64,000 nt of DNA, taken from assembly GCF_030227115.1 (NCBI RefSeq), contig NZ_JASSUA010000005.1, positions 127,633 to 191,632 of the forward strand, written 5' to 3'. Origin of the DNA: Marinobacter sp. SS13-12 (GTDB lineage: Bacteria; Pseudomonadota; Gammaproteobacteria; Pseudomonadales; Oleiphilaceae). The stretch's first letter is position 1. The number at the start of each line of letters is the position of its first letter. Positions 46,898-55,292 of this stretch are shown here, in pieces. The translations under genes and the position numbers were made by a program. Under the pieces are notes generated by a model. It searched no databases, was not told the origin of the DNA, and worked only from the letters and a program-made list of their open reading frames with translations.

Positions 46898-47367
46898 AGT
46901 GAATTCCGCTCTTTTTTCGATTCCTTATTGACCGCATCCTCAAGCGTGACTTGAACAATGCCACGAAGCACACCACCCTGAGTGGCCAGAATTTCTCTCG
47001 GGAAGATCACGGGCCAAAAACAAAATCCGAAAAATCCTGCGCCAATCACCATAATCATTGGTGGTAATACCACTTCAACGCTTCCTACCATGAATTCAGG
47101 ATTGTTGTCGGCGCTAAGCTCAGGCGTCACGAGCAGAATCGTCAAAACTGCGGCAATGACGCCTACCGCACGGATAAAGCCGCTCGCGTAATGGCAGAAA
47201 ACACTAAATCCTAACGCCAGCGGTACTGCCAAAAACACACCAACCACAGCCGCTTCATTAATCCTCAGGCTTGGAAACAGCAACGCATCGGTCACAAACC
47301 ACGCCCAGAGCGCCATCCCCAAGGTCGGAGCGATAACACATTTCATGAATCCCAGTGTGTAAAACAT
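46894..47367 (-). CDS. Hypothetical polytopic membrane protein
   Basis: 157 residues with about four membrane helices (for example IAPTLGMALWAWFVTDALLF and VFLAVPLALGFSVFCHYASG). It starts 15 bases after the relaxase stop. No recognised family. Position beside the relaxase recalls small inner-membrane exclusion or fertility-inhibition proteins, without direct evidence. Confidence 0.65.
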   Translation of the reverse strand: MFYTLGFMKCVIAPTLGMALWAWFVTDALLFPSLRINEAAVVGVFLAVPLALGFSVFCHYASGFIRAVGVIAAVLTILLVTPELSADNNPEFMVGSVEVVLPPMIMVIGAGFFGFCFWPVIFPREILATQGGVLRGIVQVTLEDAVNKESKKERNSL

Positions 47368-47382
47368 CGTTTAAATCTCCCT

Positions 47383-50172
47383 CTAAAGCGACAAGCCCTT
47401 ATCTGGTCCGCCTTTTCCTCGTCCCAGAGTCTTGTCGACAATTTCCTTAACTTTATGCGTAACCTTTTCCATTCTGGTCTCTTTCACCAGTCCATCCGCC
47501 GCAAACATTTTGTCGACGCTCACATTGCGGCCTTCTAGCGCACTGGTCTTCTCACCAGTACGTTCCTCGATGCCCTTGCTCAGTTTCGCTTTATCATCAG
47601 TGTAAATCCGAGCATCTTCTTTCGCTCGTGACAGGCCCACATAAAACGACTTCTGATTGATCAGATTCCGACGCCAACTTTCTGCTAAAGCCATAGCCGA
47701 TCGATACGTCTGACCCTGGGCCGAAACGATCGTGCTGGCGTAGCCGTGATCCCAGTGCTTCTCTTTGTTCAGATCCAGGGTCATTCGGCGGCCGTCCTGA
47801 AATTTAACAATAGCCGTCGAGCCTTCCATCCGCTCTACTTCGCCCTTGGCACCATTTTTCAAATCCCGATCCTTGTCGGTTTTTGTCAGCCGGATTTTGT
47901 CGCCTTCAGCGAGCTTCTTTTCCTCTTCACGATAGACCTCGACACCATGTTTGGCGCGACCGGCAACCTTATCGGGTCGCCATTCGACTTCTCGCCCCTC
48001 TTTGTTCTGATATACCACTTTTTCGCCTTCAACACGGAGGACTTTCACCACATCATTGCGCTCAACCTCAAGGGTTTTGAAATCACGGGAAAACTGCACC
48101 AGGTCTCCTTTCTGATAACCCCGCGAACTTCCCTTCTCCATCCGTGTCAGGCCCAGACTGACCAGCGCCTTGAATTCAGCCTTGTCCTTACCAAGCTCAC
48201 CGTTTTGTTGCAGCTTCTCTCGGATCCCCTGGTTAACCACACCACGGGTTTCGTTATCGGGCACCATCAACAGAGTCTCGGAACGATCTTTGGCACTCAT
48301 GCCGGCATAGTCATCGATAACGCGATTAACCAACGCTCCTCGGTCAGCCTCTTCGTGAATCCGTCCTGCGACGTTCTTCATGGCCTTGGCCGCATGGCCT
48401 ATCATCGCGTCTTTCACGGCCTGCAGGAGCAACGGACTGTTCTTCTGCCGCTGAATCTCTGTCATCTGCGCCGTCTTCATTCCACCTCGCACCAGCTGGG
48501 CAAATGGCTTACCCCACTCCACGGCTCCAATCTGAGCATGGTCACCAATCAGCGCGACACGAGCGCCTTCTTTTCTCGCAAAGGTCAAAAGATCGGCCAT
48601 CTGATTCGCGTTCACCAGAGAGCCCTCATCCACTACCCAAAGCTTCTTCTGATCAAGACCCTTGCCGCCCTTACCCTCTTCCTCTCTGGCCATCGTAAAC
48701 AAGTGGCTGGCAAGCGTTTGGCTTCGAATTCCCGAGCCCTCCATTAAAGAGTCACTGGCTGAGCCAGTTGGCGCGAAACCACGAACCGAATAACCTTTGT
48801 TTTCGGCAACCTCTCGCACCGCAGACAGCATGTAGGTCTTGCCCGTCCCGGCATAACCCTGCACCCCTACAACCCGATCTTTGCCATTCAGGATCGTCTC
48901 AGCGGCCTCCTGCTGGCCCTTCGTGAACCCCAGAGACTGGCCAAATTCCTTCACTGCCCCTTTACCGGAAATCGGCTTTAATTCGTTCTGACCCGTCTTC
49001 ACCAGATCTACTATGTACCGCTCTTTCTTCAGCGCCTGTGGCGTCGTCAGATAGGCCTCGTCCTTATCAATGCCGGTGGCATGAAGCAGCACTTTCTCCT
49101 GCTTTAAATCGACGATCGCTTTCTCAACATCCTTAATACTGTGATGGCCAATACCCCACGCCAGCGTCATTTTTGTGAGCTCACCCTGAGAAAATACCGC
49201 CTCGCGCTCAGCCAATTTCTTATAGGCAAAAATGGCGTCGTCCTTGGCCCTTTCCAGTGGTGCCTTATCCAATTCCACTTTGGCCTCCGGTATTTTCGGA
49301 ACGGATAGGCCCGCTTCCTTCAGCTCCCCGCTCCAACGATCCTGCAACACATCCTCTGTGGTCGATTGCTTGGAATCACGAGTCATCAATGACGCTTGAT
49401 CCATCGCTTTCGCGCCCTCAAGGCCGCGCTCTTTGGCGGCTGCCTCGATGTCTTTGCGTCGTTTGGAGTAAAGATCTCGCAATTCCGGAGAGACTTCTGC
49501 GAGCTCAAACGTGCCGTTCTTACCAGGAACGACGGTGTAACCCAATTCATCCGCCTTGATGGCAAGCTCCGACCGATAGACCTGACCTGCCGCAACGTTC
49601 GGGTCATACATCTTGCGACTCTCAATGGAGCGCCAGAGCCCATCGTCTCTTAACGTGGCATTCAGAATCACACTATGGGTGTGCAATTGCGGATCCAGAG
49701 CGCGACTGGTGGTGTGGGTAAACGTCGCCGCCGCCAGGTTCTCGGTACGCACAAACTGTGACACGCCATCAGCCGTATTCCTCGCCCCAACCAACTTGTC
49801 TTCCACGTAGCCAAGCGCGGTTTTAACCGCATCTTTGTGCGCTTCCATCAGGCGCTCATCGCCGCCCATTAAAGCCATGATCGAAACGGATTTTGGTGCC
49901 GAAAACGTAAAATCCCAACCAGGCTTATGCTCTAATCCACCATTGCCGTCAGATCGCCCCAGCACATCGCCAGTGGGCAATCGCCCTTCCAAGGCGTTCT
50001 GGAATACTTTTAAATCCACCTCGCCTTCCAGGCCCATTAAAGCCGCTCCTTTACCGACCCATTCGCTCGGGATCGCCTCCTTTTCTCCATTCTCATCTTT
50101 GCCGTAGTAATCGGCATCCTTGTAGTAAGAACCGGCTTGTTTCGCGCTTCCTAGCGCCTTGATAGAAAGCAT
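47383..50172 (-). CDS. traI: MobF relaxase-helicase (TraI/TrwC type)
   Basis: 929 residues, close to TrwC and much shorter than F TraI. The N-terminal relaxase has the double tyrosine pairs Y16/Y17 and Y22/Y23 in GSYYKDADYYGKD and the metal-binding triad in ALDPQLHTHSVILN. The C-terminal SF1 helicase has Walker A in GVQGYAGTGKTYML (about residue 435) and Walker B in LWVVDEGSLVN. It nicks oriT, stays bound to the 5' end and unwinds the strand. The ATG overlaps the traD stop. The matching oriT is proposed at 52398-52490. Confidence 0.95.
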   Translation of the reverse strand: MLSIKALGSAKQAGSYYKDADYYGKDENGEKEAIPSEWVGKGAALMGLEGEVDLKVFQNALEGRLPTGDVLGRSDGNGGLEHKPGWDFTFSAPKSVSIMALMGGDERLMEAHKDAVKTALGYVEDKLVGARNTADGVSQFVRTENLAAATFTHTTSRALDPQLHTHSVILNATLRDDGLWRSIESRKMYDPNVAAGQVYRSELAIKADELGYTVVPGKNGTFELAEVSPELRDLYSKRRKDIEAAAKERGLEGAKAMDQASLMTRDSKQSTTEDVLQDRWSGELKEAGLSVPKIPEAKVELDKAPLERAKDDAIFAYKKLAEREAVFSQGELTKMTLAWGIGHHSIKDVEKAIVDLKQEKVLLHATGIDKDEAYLTTPQALKKERYIVDLVKTGQNELKPISGKGAVKEFGQSLGFTKGQQEAAETILNGKDRVVGVQGYAGTGKTYMLSAVREVAENKGYSVRGFAPTGSASDSLMEGSGIRSQTLASHLFTMAREEEGKGGKGLDQKKLWVVDEGSLVNANQMADLLTFARKEGARVALIGDHAQIGAVEWGKPFAQLVRGGMKTAQMTEIQRQKNSPLLLQAVKDAMIGHAAKAMKNVAGRIHEEADRGALVNRVIDDYAGMSAKDRSETLLMVPDNETRGVVNQGIREKLQQNGELGKDKAEFKALVSLGLTRMEKGSSRGYQKGDLVQFSRDFKTLEVERNDVVKVLRVEGEKVVYQNKEGREVEWRPDKVAGRAKHGVEVYREEEKKLAEGDKIRLTKTDKDRDLKNGAKGEVERMEGSTAIVKFQDGRRMTLDLNKEKHWDHGYASTIVSAQGQTYRSAMALAESWRRNLINQKSFYVGLSRAKEDARIYTDDKAKLSKGIEERTGEKTSALEGRNVSVDKMFAADGLVKETRMEKVTHKVKEIVDKTLGRGKGGPDKGLSL

Positions 50173-52019
50173 CAGAGAAGTGCTCCATCCACATAGTTAT
50201 TGGGCTTCGGCTTGCCCGTAGCTTTCGTCTCTGCGTCCTCAATCAGATCTATCTGACCCGATTCCACCTTCGCCGCCGGTACTGCAACCGGTATCGGCCT
50301 CAAGTCCCTCGGCACAAAGCCTTCAGCAATCTTTTTGTATGCCTTCCTCTTGAGCTTGAACTGCGCCACTGGGAAAGACCGACCAAGCTTCAAATAACCA
50401 ACAAGATCCGGCAAAAACTGAATCTCTGTGGGCAAGACAATCGGTCGAACATGGCGCTGGCGATTCAGTGATACCCCGTCCCGAATGTCGTTCACACCGT
50501 AAGAAATCCCCTCATTTGTCTCCAACTGCTCGATGCTGCCCAGGCCGAGACTGGCCCACTTCGCGGAACGTTCTTCATTGAATCGGAAGACCGCCCAGGT
50601 GGAGCACATACCGGCCAGCGTATCGGCCTCATCCCGCCCATAAATCGAAACCATCTGCGGGTAACTTTGCACCCCCAGCACACCGCACCCGCCAAACTTC
50701 CTCGACTGCGCCAGGGTGTCGGTAATGGTGGGCAACCGGTTCAGACTTGGAAGCTCATCAATGAGCAACCAAATTCGCCTGTCCCGACACGGCTCCATCG
50801 ACAAAATCGCGGACGATGCTGTATCCAACCAAGCCGTGATCAGCGGCTTTACTACGTCCTTCTGATCGTCTTTGCGCGTGATGAAGATCCACTGGTCCCC
50901 GTCATCGTTCCTGACCCATTCCTTGATTGAAAAGGTATTACCGCCGTCCTGCAGGTATTTTAGTGGCCGCGTGTAGGTCGCCAAGACAGCCCGGACAGAT
51001 GACGCCATTTTTTCAGCCCCTTCAGACAGAATTGACGCACCCTCAGTCCCTTTCAAAAAGCCTATGATCTCGTCCAGATCAGTGTTTAGAATCTTATCCA
51101 CGAGCAACTTGTTAGACCGCTGTGGGTGATCAGCCAGCTTTCTCGCAATGGCCGCAAATACAATTCGCGCCGCAGTCGCCCAGAACGGATCGTTAGACTT
51201 CTGATCCGGAATGAACGAGGTCGCCAACTGATCAAATTCGTAATCCTCTTTACACTCAGTCCAGACATCCCACGCTCGGCCCCGTGCATCAAATGGACTA
51301 AGAATGACGTCATGCCCCTCTCGGTAGAATGTCTCCACCATCTGACCGGACGGGTCATACACAATGGCCCGCTGGCCACGCTTGCGAATGACCTCTCCCA
51401 TTTCGTTGTAGGTCACAGACTTGCCGGTACCAGGCGCACCGACAATCAGAAAATGCGCCGGCTCCGACTCTTTCGGAATGGGAATTCGCGCAACCGTCAG
51501 CCCATCCGTTTTGGCGCTCCGCTTGATCTCTTTTGTGAGCTCTTTGGGATCCACCAATTTGCCGCCCCGCACAAATTCCTCGTTGGCAAAGTCCTCTCCC
51601 GTGCTATTCAAGAATCGCCAAACCACCAGGCCAAAAATAGCCAAGCCAAGAACCCCGAACACGACGCCATACGCCAGCGCCGTGGTGCTTTGATCGAGCG
51701 CCCGATGTATCTCTGAATTCCGCAGAAAACCCACCGCAGGGATCGCTCTTCTCCGGCCATCCGGATAAGTAATCGAGACGGTCGCATCCTCGATCTTCAG
51801 GCCTTCATATTTCACATAGGCCTCCATATACCCCACCGCTAGAGATCGCTCTATCGGTGTCGTCTTCATCCAGTAAGTCACTGCGAGAGTCGTAATGAAC
51901 AGAATCACGCACAGCCTGGAGAACTGGACTACGACCTGCCAGATCATCCGGAAGTAATGGATGGTGGTCTGACCGCCCCGCGTAAAGTTGCCGATATTCG
52001 AGCCCCTGAAAATACTCAT
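50172..52019 (-). CDS. traD: TraD/TrwB type IV coupling protein
   Basis: 615 residues. Two N-terminal membrane helices flank a periplasmic loop (about residues 25-50 and 105-130). The cytoplasmic ATPase domain has Walker A in FLIVGAPGTGKSVTY and Walker B in IWLLIDELPSLNRLP. It links the relaxosome to the secretion channel and pumps DNA. It sits between the RHH relaxosome gene and the relaxase. Confidence 0.93.
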   Translation of the reverse strand: MSIFRGSNIGNFTRGGQTTIHYFRMIWQVVVQFSRLCVILFITTLAVTYWMKTTPIERSLAVGYMEAYVKYEGLKIEDATVSITYPDGRRRAIPAVGFLRNSEIHRALDQSTTALAYGVVFGVLGLAIFGLVVWRFLNSTGEDFANEEFVRGGKLVDPKELTKEIKRSAKTDGLTVARIPIPKESEPAHFLIVGAPGTGKSVTYNEMGEVIRKRGQRAIVYDPSGQMVETFYREGHDVILSPFDARGRAWDVWTECKEDYEFDQLATSFIPDQKSNDPFWATAARIVFAAIARKLADHPQRSNKLLVDKILNTDLDEIIGFLKGTEGASILSEGAEKMASSVRAVLATYTRPLKYLQDGGNTFSIKEWVRNDDGDQWIFITRKDDQKDVVKPLITAWLDTASSAILSMEPCRDRRIWLLIDELPSLNRLPTITDTLAQSRKFGGCGVLGVQSYPQMVSIYGRDEADTLAGMCSTWAVFRFNEERSAKWASLGLGSIEQLETNEGISYGVNDIRDGVSLNRQRHVRPIVLPTEIQFLPDLVGYLKLGRSFPVAQFKLKRKAYKKIAEGFVPRDLRPIPVAVPAAKVESGQIDLIEDAETKATGKPKPNNYVDGALL

Positions 52020-52301
52020 CTATATAACCCCCATCCTTGCGAGCATGGAGCGCGCATCTTCTCGCGCCTCCTCAATAAGACTTTCACTTTGGTTGCCGGC
52101 AACCCTCTGAGTAAGACACAGCGCCTGCACACCAATCTTGATTAACGCATCTATCTGGGCCTGGGTGCCTTCACTGGCAGCAACGCCACGCTCAATGAGG
52201 ATCCGCCACATTTCAGCTTCGGTGGCGATCCCTCGCCTTTTGGCTTCCTGTTTAACAAACGCAATCGTGTCTTCAGACACTCGAATAGAAACAGCTCTCA
52301 C
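52020..52301 (-). CDS. Ribbon-helix-helix relaxosome accessory protein (TrwA/TraY-like)
   Basis: 93 residues, GTG start with AAGGAG upstream. MRAVSIRVSEDTIAFVKQEA and GIATEAEMWRILIERGV fit a ribbon-helix-helix DNA-binding domain, with a helical C-terminal oligomerisation part. It is first in the traD/traI operon and next to oriT, as TrwA is in R388. It probably binds oriT and represses its own promoter. Confidence 0.8.
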   Translation of the reverse strand: MRAVSIRVSEDTIAFVKQEAKRRGIATEAEMWRILIERGVAASEGTQAQIDALIKIGVQALCLTQRVAGNQSESLIEEAREDARSMLARMGVI

Positions 52302-52319
52302 GGTAGGGGCTCCTTATAG

Positions 52320-52349
52320 CTTTATATCTTTTCATATACTAATATAAAG
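52320..52349 (-). promoter_or_regulatory. Operator/promoter of the relaxosome operon
   Basis: A perfect 8-bp inverted repeat CTTTATAT/ATATAAAG with a 14-base centre, full of TATA-like -10 elements, 19 bases upstream of the GTG start. It is a likely autorepression site for the RHH protein. Confidence 0.5.
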
Positions 52350-52397
52350 CCCGTATGCGCGCCAGCACTACTGAAATCAGGGCACGTACTCGGAAGT

Positions 52398-52490
52398 GCA
52401 TACCGCATCGCCCGCAGGGCGTATGCGCTCCATCCCTTGTGCCACAAGGGATGGAGTAAAGCAGCGCAAGCTGCGTAGGGTGTGACGAAA
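52398..52490 (+). other. oriT: Candidate oriT with F-like nic hairpin
   Basis: Three inverted repeats in a row. GCATACCGC/GCGTATGC lies at about 52398-52426. A perfect 14-bp hairpin with a one-base loop, CTCCATCCCTTGTG/CACAAGGGATGGAG, is at 52428-52456. GCAGC-GCAA-GCTGC at 52461-52474 runs straight into GTAGGGTGTG. In F the relaxase hairpin is likewise followed at once by GTGGGGTGT/GG, so nic is predicted between 52483 and 52484 on the plus strand. The site lies between the RHH gene and the leading region, as expected for MobF systems. Confidence 0.75.
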
Positions 52491-52561
52491 CCACGGCGAC
52501 CGCGTCGCTGAGGCCAAACCCCTGCTCCGTCCTGGTGTTTTAGGCATCAGGATCAAAATCA

Positions 52562-52594
52562 GTAAACCATGGGTAAACCACAGGTAGACCAGGA
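52562..52594 (+). repeat. Three tandem 11-bp near-repeats
   Basis: GTAAACCATGG, GTAAACCACAG and GTAGACCAGGA follow each other without gaps, one helical turn apart. They lie 9 bases before the 93-residue gene and next to oriT. They are probable binding sites for a relaxosome or regulatory protein. Confidence 0.55.
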
Positions 52595-52603
52595 GAGTCC
52601 GAA

Positions 52604-52885
52604 ATGAGTAAGAATTCAGTATTTATTAAGTCACGGGAAGACACCGTAACGGTATCTGCAAAGGTGCCCCGCTCCCTCAAACTAAGGGCCGATAAATTAC
52701 GCGACAGTATCCAGGAGATTGACGGCGAACTGTCGTTTGATCTGGCAATGCTGATCCGTGATGCCGTAGAAGAGGCCGTGGAAAAAGGCGAGAGAGAACT
52801 AGCCAGGTTACGAAAGACGGTAAAAGAAGAGACAGGCGCAGCATTCGGATCCGCAAACAAAGAACCATCGGCGGAATCCCTATGA
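52604..52885 (+). CDS. Small putative DNA-binding protein next to oriT
   Basis: 93 residues. AGGAG precedes the ATG. VTVSAKVPRSLKLRADKLRD has the look of an RHH-type strand-helix start, followed by a long acidic/basic helix (RDAVEEAVEKGERELARLRK). It may be a TraM- or MobC-like accessory protein or an autoregulator binding the 11-bp repeats. Family not recognised. It is the first gene on the leading side and one of few there on the plus strand. Confidence 0.6.
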   Translation: MSKNSVFIKSREDTVTVSAKVPRSLKLRADKLRDSIQEIDGELSFDLAMLIRDAVEEAVEKGERELARLRKTVKEETGAAFGSANKEPSAESL

Positions 52886-52939
52886 TCGGCGCGGCCGCCG
52901 TCCAGGTGGTCGCGCCCCGCTATAAATTCAGACACAAAA

Positions 52940-52959
52940 AAAGGGCCTTTCGGCCCTTT
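52940..52959. terminator. Bidirectional rho-independent terminator
   Basis: AAAGGGCC-TTTC-GGCCCTTT with A-run upstream and T-rich flank downstream, between the convergent 93-residue gene and ardC. Confidence 0.8.
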
Positions 52960-52972
52960 CCTCTTCGCCCAT

Positions 52973-53836
52973 TCAGGCGGCTTGCTCCTCCTTCTTGCTC
53001 TCATGCTCGGCCAGGTACTCAAAGCACAAATCGTGGGCCTTCTGGGCCAGAGTCGCGGCCTTAAAAAGCGCCTTCTTATCGAAGTCCAGTATCCGGATCC
53101 AGTGCGCCAGATAACTTTTATGTTGTAAATCACCCTGTAAACCAATGCGACTACACATCATCCAGCTACCCAGCTCGGCCACAAGCTCTTCAAAGGCGTA
53201 GGCATCAGAACCAAACTTACCGATCAGCTCCCGATCTAGCCGGCTCTTGTGACCAGTCGCGTGAACCATTTCATGCAGTCGGGTGCAGTAGTAGTCTTCG
53301 CCCTTGGCAAACTGCTCACGGGTCGGCATTTTGATGATGTCCAGCGAAGGGATGTAGCAGGCCTGATCACCGCCGTGGCGGGTCTCAATTGGAAACGCCT
53401 GACAGATCGCCTCTGCATCTTCAATCGGGGCCCAGGTTGGCTCTGCCTGTGGCGCTTCAAAGCCGTCGAACTGCTCACGGTTGAACACGGTGAATGCATT
53501 CATAACGGCGTAAGATTCTTTCTCGCCAGTGTCGCGGTTTTCCTTTTCCATCGGCTTGAAAAAAATGCAGGTGGTGCCCTTCTCGCCCTTGCGAACAAAA
53601 GCGCCTTGTTGCTTGCCCTGCTGAAAGGTCATCCACTCGTTTGAGCGATAGCCCTCTGCGCGTGCGCGCATGGCCAACAAAAGAACGTTCATACCGTTGT
53701 ACGGCTTGCCTGTTGTGCCATTTACCGGCATCGCAAAACCGTTAGAGGTCCACGGACAAACCCATGGTTTGGTGCCCTCTTTCAGAGCCGCCAGAAACTC
53801 AGAAGTGATTTCTTGATAAAGATCGCGCTTTGCCAT
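52973..53836 (-). CDS. ardC: ArdC-type antirestriction protein
   Basis: 287 residues. The N-terminal ArdC ssDNA-binding domain has KEGTKPWVCPW, then NGTTGKPYNGMNVLLL and RKGEKGTTCIFFKP. The C-terminal zincin-like metallopeptidase domain has the motif RLHEMVHATGHKSRLDRE and the later Glu in FEELVAELG. ArdC proteins bind incoming single-stranded plasmid DNA and shield it from restriction. Just inside the leading region it would enter a recipient early. It has the shared leading-region promoter and leader upstream. Confidence 0.92.
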   Translation of the reverse strand: MAKRDLYQEITSEFLAALKEGTKPWVCPWTSNGFAMPVNGTTGKPYNGMNVLLLAMRARAEGYRSNEWMTFQQGKQQGAFVRKGEKGTTCIFFKPMEKENRDTGEKESYAVMNAFTVFNREQFDGFEAPQAEPTWAPIEDAEAICQAFPIETRHGGDQACYIPSLDIIKMPTREQFAKGEDYYCTRLHEMVHATGHKSRLDRELIGKFGSDAYAFEELVAELGSWMMCSRIGLQGDLQHKSYLAHWIRILDFDKKALFKAATLAQKAHDLCFEYLAEHESKKEEQAA

Positions 53837-53937
53837 GGTGGGAAACTCCTAACTCGCCTCGAAATCCGGCGGCGAACCCGGTGCCAGTTGCTTACTGACC
53901 ATGTGATAATTATCGGTTTTCTCTGGCCTTGTGTCAA
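53837..53937 (-). promoter_or_regulatory. Leading-region promoter and leader, ardC
   Basis: On the minus strand: TTGACA (53932-53937), 17-base spacer, GATAAT (53909-53914), then a leader with CCGGGTTCGCCGCCGG and CGAGGCGAGTTAGGAG ending at the ATG. The same boxes and leader occur upstream of the genes at 55709 and 63355, and a weaker form at 56204. Confidence 0.8.
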
Positions 53938-53998
53938 TCTCTTTGTATACTTCTAAAAGACTAAAAACCGATAAGAATCAGCACTCTTTGTGCATCTT

Positions 53999-54534
53999 CG
54001 TCTAAGGCTTCGCTTGTCTTTTGCACTGTGATGATCTTGATTGTCCGGAGACCGCCGGGATCGGGCAGAGCCCGACTTAGATTTAGCGCGGCTCTGCCGC
54101 CACATCGTTGCTGAAGTCTGACCAGGCCTCCCCCTGTCGTGAGATCCCGACCGCCCATCAACCGCACCCGTCGAAGCAGACGCCGGGGCGAGCCTTGCAA
54201 GGTGGAACGCAGCGCAGCGAGTAGACCTTGTAAGGATCGTTCCGGTGTCTGAGGGTGCAAAAAGGTTGATGGGGGGTCGGGATCGATCTGCGGGAAGCAC
54301 TTCACCCCGCTTTAAGAGCGTGTGGCACAGCCACTCGCTCCTGGAGGATCGGTAAACAGTCGCGCAAGCGTCTGTTGATCCGACACCGGGAGCCCGCTTT
54401 CAGCGGGCATCCTTCACCGGCCGGAGGTCGGAAGCGCGAGGGATATGGAGGGCGCCAGTCCCGCAACGCGGGATGAGCGAATAGCGAACCCGGAGAAGCC
54501 CGCCCCGAAGGGCGCGCCCAGGTTTACGCCTTAC
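53999..54534. repeat. Structured leading-region repeat, copy 1 (536 bp)
   Basis: Nearly identical to 56354-56889 and to 63518-64000+. It contains a chain of hairpins. The largest spans 54143-54284: outer stem GATCCCGACCGCCCATCAACC (21 nt; one mismatch) with its complement, then GCACCC/GGGTGC, then a 26-bp stem with G-T wobbles around a 23-nt loop. Others are TCGGGC-AGA-GCCCGA, GAGCG...CGCTC, AACAG...CTGTT, GCCCGC/GCGGGC and CCCGC-AAC-GCGGG. Open frames inside are by-products of the structure. It lies directly upstream of the ardC promoter. Proposed role: ssDNA promoter or priming site. Confidence 0.85.
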
Positions 54535-54543
54535 TGAGAATGG

Positions 54544-54864
54544 TCAGTCACTGGCAAGATAAGCATCCACCCCCTCATCGAGATAACTCGGCAAACGATC
54601 CTCGGCCTGTTCCTGGAGTAAATCATTCTCCAGAACTTCATCGTTTGCACTAACAATCCGAAAATTCGGAATCACTTCCACATTCGAACTGTGAGACTTC
54701 CACTCACCGAATGCAGCGTCCTCGATGGTCAGCAGAAACTTGCCCCCCTCTAACGGCAACTCCCGAATCACGGTGCCCCGTTTCAAAGGCATATCGCCAA
54801 CAACCTGCCCTGTGTCCCGCAGAAATCTTTTGGTAAACCGAACCTCTTTCCCTCGAAAACTCAT
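54544..54864 (-). CDS. Hypothetical leading-region protein
   Basis: 106 residues. A beta-rich N-terminal part (MSFRGKEVRFTKRFLRDTGQ then RGTVIRELPLEGGKFLLTIE) and an acidic tail. Its ATG overlaps the stop of the 46-residue gene (ATGA). Not recognised. It is last in a run of four co-directional genes starting with the ArdB-like gene. Confidence 0.65.
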   Translation of the reverse strand: MSFRGKEVRFTKRFLRDTGQVVGDMPLKRGTVIRELPLEGGKFLLTIEDAAFGEWKSHSSNVEVIPNFRIVSANDEVLENDLLQEQAEDRLPSYLDEGVDAYLASD

Positions 54865-55001
54865 GCCGCTGTCTCCTTACGTTGTTGAATCTGGGCCACC
54901 AAAGCCCGGAATTGTTTGCCAGACATCGGCCCTAATCGGGCCGGTTTCTGCTTCTTGAAGGCTCGAATTACCGTTCTTGCCAGATGATCACAATGACGCA
55001 T
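54861..55001 (-). CDS. Small basic protein, 46 residues
   Basis: Starts MRHCDHLARTVIRAFKKQKP and contains MSGKQFRALVAQIQQRKETA. GGGGAGGG lies just before the ATG. It overlaps its upstream neighbour by 14 bases and its downstream neighbour by 4, so it is embedded in the operon. Very basic; function unknown. Confidence 0.6.
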   Translation of the reverse strand: MRHCDHLARTVIRAFKKQKPARLGPMSGKQFRALVAQIQQRKETAA

Positions 55002-55245
55002 GGCGATCCCTCCCCGCCCCTCGCACGGCCTCCATACCACGCTTCAGGTCTCGCGTGCTTTCGCACAAATCGAAAAATAAATAGGCGTAACGGCGAGTCA
55101 CAAAATCACCTAGACTGTCGCGGCGCTTTCCGGCCATACCGAACACCGAATAAGTCGTTGCGGTTTCACTACTGATCGTCACCAACTCGAAAGAGTCGTA
55201 CATAGCCAGATCCTGAACGCTCCGCAGATAAATCAACGTATCCAT
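54988..55245 (-). CDS. Hypothetical leading-region protein
   Basis: 85 residues, AAGGAG before the ATG. MDTLIYLRSVQDLAMYDSFE and RRYAYLFFDLCESTRDLKRG look like a folded small domain. Family not recognised. Between the ArdB-like gene and the 46-residue gene; a strong hairpin (55259-55281) precedes it. Confidence 0.6.
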   Translation of the reverse strand: MDTLIYLRSVQDLAMYDSFELVTISSETATTYSVFGMAGKRRDSLGDFVTRRYAYLFFDLCESTRDLKRGMEAVRGAGRDRHASL

Positions 55246-55258
55246 TGGAATCTCCTTA

Positions 55259-55281
55259 CCCGCGAGGCAATGCCTCGCGGG
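55259..55281. terminator. Strong hairpin between leading-region genes
   Basis: CCCGCGAGGC-AAT-GCCTCGCGGG, ten perfect base pairs with a three-base loop and no T-run. It could reduce read-through or act as a structured site in single-stranded DNA. Confidence 0.5.
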
Positions 55282-55292
55282 ACGCGGTGGGT

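Noticed and set aside
47746..48747. 333-codon plus-strand frame in the relaxase gene
   Set aside because: Antisense to the helicase domain with conserved motifs; no independent support.
53953..54305. Open frames of 114-122 codons within the structured repeats (also 56292-56660 and 63596-63930)
   Set aside because: Overlapping frames occur in several phases over GC-rich hairpins, start codons have no ribosome site, and differences between copies follow base pairing rather than codon positions.
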